5,677 nucleotides of DNA. Origin: Acidobacteriota bacterium. GTDB taxonomy: Bacteria > Acidobacteriota > Terriglobia > Terriglobales > Acidobacteriaceae. The notes under the pieces are model-generated. The model saw only the letters and a program-made list of their open reading frames with translations, was not told the DNA's origin and made no database searches. The stretch covers positions 1-5,677 of the forward strand of contig JAJXXG010000029.1 of the NCBI GenBank assembly GCA_021781255.1, read 5' to 3'. Both the position numbers and the translations under genes were made by a program. Below are positions 1-5,010 of this stretch, in pieces (within the stretch, counting starts at the first letter, position 1; each line of letters begins with the position of its first letter).

Positions 1-1
1 C

Positions 2-1216
2 AGGCCCCATCCCAAATTCGGCACAAGCCATCGCATTGTCAACCTGGTCTTTGGCCTGCAGATGTTCACTATCCTCGTGACCAGAGGCAATGTGATCACC
101 CTGGGCGAGGCATACGCCTTCGGTGTCATCTGGTCCTTCACCTTCAACAGCCTGGCCATGCTGGTGCTGCGCTGGAAGTACCATGGGGAGCGCGGCTGGA
201 AGGTTCCGCCCAATCTCCGCATCGGCAAGACCGAAATTCCCCTGGGACTCATCTCGGTCTTTCTTGTGCTGTGTTCGACTGCCATCGTGAACCTCTTCAC
301 CAAATCGGTCGCCACGGTAAGCGGCATTGCCTTTGCGGCTGTTTTTTTCGTGATCTTCAGCGTTTCAGAGCGCCAAAACCTGCGCAAGCATGCCCTCACT
401 GCCCGGCAGATGAAGGACCACTTCCAGCTTGAGCACCAGGACACAATCGACCGCGAGTCAGTCGCCATTCGCTCCGGTGGCGTCATGGTGACCATGCACG
501 ATGCCGCCAATCCTGCCGCCTTGAAATGGGCCCTTGGTCGCACCCGGACCGAAGATCGGGACGTTGTGGTGATGAGTGTGCGCATGATGGGCGTGGGCGG
601 ACCCGAATATTTGAGCGCCGAGCAACAGAGCTTCAGCGAACACGAGCAGACACTCTTTACCAAGGCAGTTTCAGTGGCTGAAAGCTTCGGCAAGAAAGTA
701 TCGCTGCTGGTGGTTCCAGCCGGAGACGTGTTTGCCGCACTGGCGCAGGGTGCGAATTCTCTGGAAGTTGACTCGGTCGTATCCGGACTCTCCAGTTCCA
801 TGACGGCGGAAGATCAGGCCTTTCATCTGGGCCAGGCCTGGGAAGCCTTGCCAGAGCCCAAGCGGCAGTTCAACTTTTTTGTTGTCGGCCCGAGCGGAGA
901 CACAAAGGTCTTTTACATCGGCCCGCACGCGCCGGCATTGAGCCCGGACGATGTGCAACTGGTGCACCGGTTGTGGCTGAACATGCGCCGCGATCCTTCA
1001 GTCCAGGACCTGCATCACAGCGACATCATCACCTATGCGCTCACCCGGCTTGCGGGCCAGTATGCCCGCGAGAAAGTGGAGATCCTGCGCGACCTGCGCA
1101 ATTATCGCGCGGCCGAGTCACCCAACCTTCGTCCGGCGAGTCAGGATTTGCCCGGGCTCCCGCCCGGTGTCCCGGCACTCGAACAACCCCAGCCGCCAGC
1201 CAAAACTTCCCGCTAA
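2..1216 (+). CDS. APC-family amino-acid permease, C-terminal part, with universal-stress-like tail (5' partial)
   Basis: The frame is open from base 2, so the gene enters from outside the window; the ATG at 62 is internal (the codons before it read HPKFGTSHRIVNLVFGLQ, permease-like). 404 residues are visible. Three hydrophobic segments lie at about visible residues 38-57, 80-98 and 103-120, separated by short charged loops, as in the last helices of APC-superfamily transporters. From about residue 122 the chain is soluble. Residues about 157-262 resemble a UspA-like alpha/beta domain: a DAANPAALKWAL stretch, a DVVVMSVR strand, a helix with FTKAVSVAESFG, a KKVSLLVVPAG strand and a VDSVVSGLSSS turn. 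The end is Pro-rich. Expected role: inner-membrane uptake or exchange of amino acids or other organic cations, with the tail perhaps regulatory. The substrate cannot be read because the substrate-binding helices are missing. No clear terminator follows. The family call is fairly sure; the domain call is by recognition only. Confidence 0.82.
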   Translation, partial: RPHPKFGTSHRIVNLVFGLQMFTILVTRGNVITLGEAYAFGVIWSFTFNSLAMLVLRWKYHGERGWKVPPNLRIGKTEIPLGLISVFLVLCSTAIVNLFTKSVATVSGIAFAAVFFVIFSVSERQNLRKHALTARQMKDHFQLEHQDTIDRESVAIRSGGVMVTMHDAANPAALKWALGRTRTEDRDVVVMSVRMMGVGGPEYLSAEQQSFSEHEQTLFTKAVSVAESFGKKVSLLVVPAGDVFAALAQGANSLEVDSVVSGLSSSMTAEDQAFHLGQAWEALPEPKRQFNFFVVGPSGDTKVFYIGPHAPALSPDDVQLVHRLWLNMRRDPSVQDLHHSDIITYALTRLAGQYAREKVEILRDLRNYRAAESPNLRPASQDLPGLPPGVPALEQPQPPAKTSR

Positions 1217-1487
1217 CTCTTCAGCGGCGATCTCCCTGACTGAATGACTGGCTGGAATGGCCCCGTCAACCCCAAAAGTCAGCCCGCGCCATAATTGCCT
1301 TTGACTAGAGAGCTCGGTCTGGGCGCCTTTTGTGTGACTTGGAATCCAGGGAAGTTCCAGAAGCTCCTTTGCATTGCCATGACACGCATAGTCTTGTATG
1401 ACTTTGCCAATCGCCGGGAAAGACGGTGGCGCCAAGCTATTGATGTGCAGGCCTCGTCGAAATAGTGATTACCCTGCGTCAGGTTGC
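1217..1487. other. Intergenic stretch with no recognised gene
   Basis: This is the first part of the gap between the permease and the small basic protein. I see no convincing coding frame, tRNA, repeat array or terminator. A minus-strand reading frame crosses part of it (1118-1435), but it runs into the permease antisense, has no ribosome binding site that I can see and its product resembles nothing known to me. CTGACT near 1236 and AGTCAG near 1290 form a weak inverted repeat enclosing a long loop and lack a T-run. Near 1473-1491 the tetramer CCTG/CAGG recurs three times in alternating orientation (CCTG-CGT-CAGG-TTG-CCTG), just before the FNR-like site. Confidence 0.5.
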
Positions 1488-1501
1488 CTGATCTACATCA
1501 A
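1488..1501 (+). promoter_or_regulatory. Candidate FNR/CRP-family binding site
   Basis: The sequence CTGAT-CTAC-ATCAA matches the classical FNR/ANR/DNR consensus TTGAT-N4-ATCAA at 9 of 10 defined positions. It sits in the AT-rich zone upstream of the small basic protein gene. Its centre (1494.5) is about 60 bp upstream of the start site expected from one hexamer pair (1519-1547), which is a class I activator distance. It is about 41 bp upstream of the start expected from an alternative -10 (TAAAAG, 1522-1527), which is a class II distance. Either geometry would suit activation of the downstream gene. Oxygen, nitric oxide or redox control is inference; no regulator gene is in the window. Confidence 0.42.
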
Positions 1502-1518
1502 ATAAATGCATTTTTTGT

Positions 1519-1547
1519 TTGTAAAAGAGTCTACAGATGCGTATGCT
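1519..1547 (+). promoter_or_regulatory. Candidate sigma-70-type promoter for the small basic protein gene
   Basis: TTGTAA (1519-1524) and TATGCT (1542-1547) each match 4 of 6 consensus positions of a housekeeping promoter and are separated by 17 bp. Transcription would start near 1554-1556. The surrounding DNA is the most AT-rich stretch of this gap, with a run of six T at 1511-1516. A competing -10, TAAAAG at 1522-1527, would start transcription near 1534-1536. The competing model is attractive because the whole structured leader (1544-1625) would then be transcribed. The two models cannot be separated by reading alone. Confidence 0.33.
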
Positions 1548-1625
1548 TACCTAGCAGCACGAGTGGTAGCCCAGGGGCTGTTGATTACTGAAGACCACGG
1601 GGATCGTACCACTGAGAAGTAAGCA
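1544..1625 (+). other. Structured leader: two nested perfect 7-bp stems
   Basis: TGCTTAC (1544-1550) is the exact reverse complement of GTAAGCA (1619-1625). Inside it, AGTGGTA (1562-1568) is the exact reverse complement of TACCACT (1607-1613). A small hairpin GCC-CAGG-GGC (1569-1578) can form within. The internal copy of ACCAC at 1594-1598 can compete with the inner stem by pairing with GTGGT (1563-1567). The 3' arm of the outer stem ends one base before the Shine-Dalgarno sequence, a position suited to control of translation. I do not recognise a known riboswitch consensus, and the region does not fold as a tRNA. If transcription starts near 1554 the outer 5' arm is not in the RNA, so the outer stem depends on an upstream start. 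Confidence 0.4.
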
Positions 1626-1626
1626 C

Positions 1627-1633
1627 GAGGAGG
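1627..1633 (+). promoter_or_regulatory. Strong Shine-Dalgarno fixing a GTG start
   Basis: GAGGAGG lies four bases before GTG at 1638. It decides the start of the small basic protein, which has no in-frame ATG nearby. Confidence 0.7.
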
Positions 1634-1637
1634 AACC

Positions 1638-1868
1638 GTGGGAGTTTCGGAAATTCTGGCTCAGCTTGATCGTGAGATAGCTCAATTGCAACAGGCACGT
1701 GCGCTGCTCAGCGGGGCGGGAGCGGCCAAGGCCGGCAAGACTGCTGTACCTGCTTCAAAGAAGGTTGCCAAGAAGAAGCGCAATCTAACACCTGAAGGGC
1801 GCAAGCGCATTGCCGAGGCCGTAAAGCGGCGCTGGGCGGAACAGAAAAAGGCATCTGGCGGGAAATAA
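1638..1868 (+). CDS. Small basic protein with coiled-coil-like N-terminus and LTPEGRKRIAEA motif
   Basis: 76 aa, starting at GTG behind a strong Shine-Dalgarno site. Residues 3-25 form a likely amphipathic helix with heptad-like Ile/Leu spacing (ILAQLDREIAQLQQARALL), suggesting a short coiled coil or oligomerisation helix. Residues 26-47 are an Ala/Lys-rich linker with Lys clusters (KK, KKK), recalling histone-H1-like tails. Residues 48-71 carry the conserved-looking block RNLTPEGRKRIAEAVKRRWAEQKK, a short basic helical motif that I associate with many small acidobacterial proteins and that loosely resembles nuclease-associated DNA-binding modules such as NUMOD3. DNA or RNA binding is therefore a reasonable inference, not shown. 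The protein is soluble, with no signal peptide or membrane segment. It appears monocistronic, with its own putative promoter, an FNR-like site upstream and a terminator 16 bp after the stop. Function unknown. Confidence 0.8.
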   Translation: MGVSEILAQLDREIAQLQQARALLSGAGAAKAGKTAVPASKKVAKKKRNLTPEGRKRIAEAVKRRWAEQKKASGGK

Positions 1869-1884
1869 CCTACGCCTGAACTTG

Positions 1885-1920
1885 AAAGAGGGGCCCGGCT
1901 TCTAAGCCAGGTCCCTCTTT
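1885..1920. terminator. Bidirectional intrinsic terminator between convergent genes
   Basis: A 16-position stem with a TCTA loop: AAAGAGGG (1885-1892) pairs perfectly with CCCTCTTT (1913-1920), and the inner arms 1893-1900 and 1905-1912 pair except for one C/A mismatch and one G/T wobble. On the opposite strand the wobble and the mismatch exchange places, so both strands fold about equally well. The A-tract on the left and T-tract on the right serve transcripts from both sides. It lies 16 bp after the small basic protein and about 31 bp after the hydrolase gene. Confidence 0.8.
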
Positions 1921-1951
1921 GTGTCCCTGAATGACATCGCGGCCCGGGCGT

Positions 1952-2656
1952 TCAGATGGATTCCCCGGGGGCGAGCCGCGCCACCTGAATGCTGCTGTCG
2001 ATAAGGGCCGCCAACTCATCCGGCGTACCCTTGAGCGGCGGGAAGGTTCCGAAATGGAGCGGGAGAATGATGCTTGGCAACAGAAATTTCGCAGCCAGGG
2101 CAGCCTCCTTTGGTCCCATGGTGTAGTGGCCGCCGATGGGAAGCATTGCGACTTCAGGGTGATATAACTCCGCAATCAGCTTCATGTCGCCGAAGACAGA
2201 GGTATCTCCGGCGTGGTAAAGAACAGGGCCATCTGCAATCTCCAGGACAAATCCTGCCGCTACTCCCACGTAATGTGTTCCGCGCTCATCCTGGGCGCCG
2301 GCGGAGTGTTTCGCTTCGACCATGGTCGCCGCCACGTCCCCCAACCGCGCAGTTCCGCCAAGATTCATCCCGATGGTGTCCGCGACACCCTTTGCTGCAA
2401 CATAAGCAGCAAGCTCATAGATGGCAACCACTGTTGAGCCATGCTTTGTGGCGACCGGCACGGCATCGGAAATGTGGTCACCGTGGCCATGAGTCAGCAG
2501 GATGTAGTGAATCTTTTCCGGCAGGACGAAACCCTTTGGATATTTTGGATTGTGCGCAATGAATGGATCGATCAGGATGTTGGTGCCTTTGGCGGTCTGA
2601 ACCAGGACGGTTGCATGACCCAACCAGGTAATGCGTGTTCCCTTCAACAAACTCAT
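1952..2656 (-). CDS. UPF0173-type metal-dependent hydrolase (metallo-beta-lactamase fold)
   Basis: 234 aa, the usual length for the UPF0173/YtkL family. The N-terminus ITWLGHATVLVQT (9-21) and LIDPF (28-32) are typical of it. The zinc or manganese site is visible: THGHGDH (H56, H58, D60, H61), H117 in EAKHSAG, D151 in YHAGDT and H201 in LPLHFGTFP. PIGGHYTMGP (173-182) is the family's other signature. All metal ligands are present, so an active cytosolic hydrolase is expected; the family's physiological substrate is not established. The start chosen is the ATG at 2656, one base after GGAGGGAG (2658-2665). An in-frame upstream start at 2692 would add 12 residues that merely translate the ribosome binding site. 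This is the last gene of the probable bactofilin-methyltransferase-hydrolase operon, 47 bp after the methyltransferase, and is followed by the shared terminator. Confidence 0.93.
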   Translation of the reverse strand: MSLLKGTRITWLGHATVLVQTAKGTNILIDPFIAHNPKYPKGFVLPEKIHYILLTHGHGDHISDAVPVATKHGSTVVAIYELAAYVAAKGVADTIGMNLGGTARLGDVAATMVEAKHSAGAQDERGTHYVGVAAGFVLEIADGPVLYHAGDTSVFGDMKLIAELYHPEVAMLPIGGHYTMGPKEAALAAKFLLPSIILPLHFGTFPPLKGTPDELAALIDSSIQVARLAPGESI

Positions 2657-2703
2657 ACTCCCTCCAGCCCTGGCTTCTTTCAGACAGCGCAAGAGCTTTG
2701 GTC

Positions 2704-3357
2704 CTAGCGGGTGATGATGACTTCAGAGACGCTGTCTTTTGCAAGAAACTGGCGAAAACCCGACCAGCGGTCAAACAGTCGTTCGATGCTTCGATTCGTG
2801 AAGGCGCGCTGGATGGGGAAAGGCTGCGCATGCTGCATCTCAACATCATCGCTTTCGGTGATGTGGAAGCGACAATAGACAGTCTCTTCGCCCTTCGCAC
2901 GGGTGTGAAAGAGGGCCAGCACCTGGCCTCCCGGATTCATTGCGGCAAACAAGTGATCTACGACGGGAACGACCAGCGGCTCCGGCAGATAATCGAGAGT
3001 CGTCCACAGAAGGACAACATCAAAAGTCCGGCCTGAAAACTTCAGCGCATGGTCAAGATAGCCCTCCACATTCCAGATGGGCTGCCCTTCAGCATCCGTG
3101 CCGCTCTGCCAGTTGCCAGTGAGCGCTTCATTCACCGGATCGGCAAGAAAGATGCTGTGCCCCAGGTTGGTGAGGTAATTGATGTTGGCCGGGGAAGTGC
3201 TGCCGGCATCAACGACGCGCAAGCCCGGCTCGGCCTGAAGGCGTTTGCGCAGCGCCGCCCAGCCGCCCGAATGTCGAGGCACCTTGGGGCCTGTAAAGCC
3301 AGAAGCGGAGGCGGATGAACTGCTGTCGTGTTTCTTTTCAAAGAACCGGCGAAGCAT
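2704..3357 (-). CDS. SAM-dependent methyltransferase-fold protein (class I-like), substrate unknown
   Basis: 217 aa from the ATG at 3357. A TTG at 3372 would add five residues (MGIFK); I prefer the ATG because GGGGA lies about 8 bases before it, while nothing ribosome-binding precedes the TTG. The tail is basic (MLRRFFEKKH), followed by a Ser/Ala-rich linker (12-19). The Rossmann-like core begins near 45: LRVVDAGSTSPANINYL (beta1 and SAM loop), FLADP (beta2 with acidic D73), TFDVVLLWTTLDYL (beta4, 111-124), MNPGGQVLALFH (beta5, 140-151). These are class I methyltransferase landmarks, but the glycine loop is DAGSTSPAN and not the usual GxGxG, so SAM binding and catalysis are uncertain. No membrane segment or signal peptide. 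It sits between bactofilin and the hydrolase on the same strand. It could instead be a catalytically dead regulator with the same fold. Confidence 0.82.
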   Translation of the reverse strand: MLRRFFEKKHDSSSSASASGFTGPKVPRHSGGWAALRKRLQAEPGLRVVDAGSTSPANINYLTNLGHSIFLADPVNEALTGNWQSGTDAEGQPIWNVEGYLDHALKFSGRTFDVVLLWTTLDYLPEPLVVPVVDHLFAAMNPGGQVLALFHTRAKGEETVYCRFHITESDDVEMQHAQPFPIQRAFTNRSIERLFDRWSGFRQFLAKDSVSEVIITR

Positions 3358-3373
3358 CTTGAAAATCCCCAAA

Positions 3374-3424
3374 CAACGGTGCAGGCCGCATCATCCGGGC
3401 CGGCACGCTGGCGTGTAACCGTTG
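3374..3424 (-). other. Intercistronic inverted repeat between bactofilin and methyltransferase genes
   Basis: CAACGGT (3374-3380) and ACCGTTG (3418-3424) are perfect 7-bp inverted repeats. They enclose two smaller possible hairpins, CACG/CGTG at 3404-3415 and GGCC/GGCC at 3384-3402, giving a three-way-junction-like fold. Read on the minus strand it is followed by TTT only, so it is at best a weak attenuator. It may adjust expression of the downstream genes relative to the abundant bactofilin, or it may be chance. Confidence 0.28.
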
Positions 3425-3436
3425 ACGAATCCTGAT

Positions 3437-3814
3437 TCAGCTATGGTGGGTTCCTGCCCCGCTGGCGCTCTCGTGGCCCTTGGCTCCCTGGGAGAGGTCT
3501 ACCTTTCCGCGGAAGACGGCATTGTCCTCAACGGCCAGCCTCATCGCTTTTACATCGCCCTCCACCACGCAGCCTGCGCGCAGCTCCACGCGCCCCGTGG
3601 CCACGATGTTGCCCTGGACGTGGCCAAGAATCAGCACGTCTTTGGCGGAGAGGTCGGCTTTAACATTGGCATTTGGGCCGATCGTCAGCCGATTTTCAGA
3701 GAGGCCGATGGTGCCCTCCACATGCCCATCTACAATCAAGTCTTCACTGCCCTTCACTTCGCCGCGAATCACCACAGTTTTGCCGATTCGTGCGAGACCG
3801 TTCTCCGTTGCCAT
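3437..3814 (-). CDS. Bactofilin (polymer-forming cytoskeletal protein)
   Basis: 125 aa, a compact bactofilin of normal size. The N-terminal motif IGKTVVIRGEVKGSEDLIVDGHVEGTI (10-36) is characteristic. It runs on into a right-handed beta-helix with a recurring hydrophobic and glycine pattern (LTIGPNANV, ADLSAKDVLILGHVQGNI, ATGRVELRAGCVVEGDV) to about residue 107, then a short polar tail. Bactofilins polymerise without nucleotide into filaments or patches on the inner membrane and position cell-wall enzymes, affecting cell shape or envelope growth. There is no membrane segment. The start is the ATG at 3814, nine bases after GGAGGA (3824-3829). The ATG at 3850 would put that site inside the gene and add 12 unrelated residues. 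It is first in the three-gene minus-strand cluster and divergent from the exported LolA-like gene. No peptidase or other cell-wall gene is adjacent in the window. Confidence 0.93.
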   Translation of the reverse strand: MATENGLARIGKTVVIRGEVKGSEDLIVDGHVEGTIGLSENRLTIGPNANVKADLSAKDVLILGHVQGNIVATGRVELRAGCVVEGDVKAMRLAVEDNAVFRGKVDLSQGAKGHESASGAGTHHS

Positions 3815-4066
3815 GGTGCAATTTCCTCCGAGGATTTTTGATTCGAGCATTCTTCAGGGAGCTGAAAGTGAAGCGACTTTCCGGGCCGATGCTGCTGGCG
3901 GTTTCACCAGTTCACCTGTTTGTCGTCAGCCTTCATGGTTCCTGAAAACGCCTGGGCCCTGCCCGAACTATACGCAACCCGACCCATTCCCTTCAATTCC
4001 AGAAACCGCAGCGGGGCTGGAGCGTCTAAATTTAAGAGGCTGTGACGATCTCGGTCTGGATGGCGA
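3815..4066. promoter_or_regulatory. Divergent intergenic region between bactofilin and LolA-like genes
   Basis: About 250 bp separate two genes read away from each other, so promoters for both should lie here. The only firmly readable site is the bactofilin Shine-Dalgarno GGAGGA at 3824-3829. TAAATTTA (4027-4034) is a small AT palindrome in an otherwise GC-rich stretch and could include a -10 (TAAATT, 4 of 6) for the plus-strand gene, but no -35 at proper spacing is visible. Long open frames on both strands cross the region but look like shadows. Confidence 0.4.
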
Positions 4067-4942
4067 ATGGACGCTAGACTATTGCTAGTGCGCAACATAT
4101 TACTTCTCCTGCTTCTGGCGCCGTTCGCGGCAGCCGCACAGAACACAGCGGCAGTTAAGCCAGACACTGAACTGGTAAGGCGGGCGCTGGCGACCGAATT
4201 GCGGAACGCCAGGAACACGCAGCATCCCATGCGCTACCGGCTGCGCAAGTCCACTCCGCGGTTCACCTCGACCAAGGAAATGCTTGAAACGAAAGACGGC
4301 GCCGTAGCTCGCCTTTTGGAGATCAATGATGCGCCCCCGAGCAAGGCCGACGAACAAAAGGAGCAGGCTCGACTGACCGCTTTGCTGCGTGATCCAGAAA
4401 GTCAGTCGCGCCGCAAGCAGAGCCAGGAAAGCGACACCCGCCGCGTCCTGAAAGTGCTGCGCGCACTTCCCAAGGCGTTCATCTACCAGTACGCCGGAGA
4501 AGGAATCGGCCCGACGGGCTCAGTCGAGAAATTTACATTCAGGCCCAATCCCGGCTTCGATTCCCAGGATCTGGAGACCCAGGTGCTGACCGAGATGACC
4601 GGCGAAATCTGGATCGATCCTGTGCAGGAGCGCGTTGCGCGGCTCGAGGGTCATCTGGAGGATGATGTGGACTTTGGCTGGGGCATCCTGGGACGGCTCT
4701 ACAAGGGCGGCTGGATCGTGATTGAACAGGCCGAGGTGAGCCCGAATCAATGGCGCATTGTTCGCATCCAGTTGAAAATGAACGGCCGCCTGCTGTTCTC
4801 AAACAAGACGTTCGACACCCTGCAGGAGCAAACCCACTTTACGCCAGTACCCGTGGGGTTGAGCTACGTACAGGCGATCCGCTTGCTGCGCGGCGGTTCC
4901 GCCAGTGCAGAACAAGACTCGGCGAAGCAGGCTCATCCCTAA
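4067..4942 (+). CDS. Exported LolA-like hypothetical protein
   Basis: 291 aa. The N-terminus has two arginines, a run of leucines (residues 11-17) and FAAAAQ, a Sec signal peptide probably cut after A24. No lipobox cysteine is present, so the mature protein is expected in the periplasm. Residues about 30-135 are charged and helical (KEMLETKDGAVARLLE, KADEQKEQARLTALL). From about 136 the chain is beta-rich: FIYQYAGEG, EKFTFRPNPGF, TEMTGEIWIDPVQERVARLEGHL, DFGWGILGRLYKGG, WRIVRIQLKMNGRLL. The 'xGxIWID....RVARLEG' pattern recalls LolA/LolB-like lipoprotein-sorting folds and is common in acidobacterial hypotheticals. The function is not known; binding of a lipid or hydrophobic ligand is inference from fold resemblance. 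The start is the ATG at 4067, with only a weak ribosome site; a GTG at 4088 also leaves a usable signal peptide. It stands alone, divergent from bactofilin and convergent with atpE. Confidence 0.8.
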   Translation: MDARLLLVRNILLLLLLAPFAAAAQNTAAVKPDTELVRRALATELRNARNTQHPMRYRLRKSTPRFTSTKEMLETKDGAVARLLEINDAPPSKADEQKEQARLTALLRDPESQSRRKQSQESDTRRVLKVLRALPKAFIYQYAGEGIGPTGSVEKFTFRPNPGFDSQDLETQVLTEMTGEIWIDPVQERVARLEGHLEDDVDFGWGILGRLYKGGWIVIEQAEVSPNQWRIVRIQLKMNGRLLFSNKTFDTLQEQTHFTPVPVGLSYVQAIRLLRGGSASAEQDSAKQAHP

Positions 4943-4962
4943 TGCAAACCCCCAAAATGCCT

Positions 4963-4990
4963 GCGGCCCCGGCCAAAAGGCCAGAGCCGC
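4963..4990 (-). terminator. Terminator of the atpB-atpE transcript
   Basis: Read on the minus strand, a 12-bp stem with a UUUU loop forms 20 bp after the atpE stop: outer GCGGC/GCCGC, a middle UCU/GGG joined by one C-G and two U-G wobbles, and inner GGCC/GGCC. On the plus strand the middle becomes a CCC/AGA internal loop, so the hairpin is much better for the atp RNA than for the convergent plus-strand gene. The following U-tract is short (AGGCATTTT), so efficiency is uncertain. Confidence 0.55.
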
Positions 4991-5010
4991 ACGACGAGCA
5001 AGAGCCTGCC

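Noticed and set aside
1236..1291. Possible terminator after the permease (CTGACT/AGTCAG)
   Set aside because: Six-bp stem around a very long loop and no T-run.
1118..1435. Minus-strand ORF of 105 aa across the permease end and the gap
   Set aside because: Partly antisense to the permease, no ribosome binding site seen, composition and product unlike a known protein.
1544..1625. Possible tRNA (7-bp outer stem and AGTGGTA resembling a D-loop)
   Set aside because: No anticodon arm or T-arm with a GTTCRA loop can be placed, and AGTGGTA pairs perfectly with TACCACT instead of forming a D-arm.
2074..2562. Plus-strand 162-aa ORF antisense to the hydrolase
   Set aside because: Arg/Pro/Gln-rich shadow translation of a clearly recognised gene.
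1952..2692. Hydrolase starting at 2692
   Set aside because: The added 12 residues translate through the GGAGGGAG ribosome site; homology starts at MSLLKGTRITWLGHA.
3437..3850. Bactofilin starting at the ATG at 3850
   Set aside because: The GGAGGA site at 3824-3829 would lie inside the gene, and the family-like sequence begins after the ATG at 3814.
3904..3936. Ten-codon minus-strand ORF (MKADDKQVNW) in the bactofilin leader
   Set aside because: AGGA lies only a few bases before its ATG, but it is too short and unsupported to separate from chance; no leader-peptide features such as repeated codons or an attenuator were seen.
3480..4088. Plus-strand 202-aa ORF antisense to bactofilin
   Set aside because: It is the shadow of the bactofilin gene, rich in Ser/Pro/Arg as expected for a shadow frame in GC-rich DNA.
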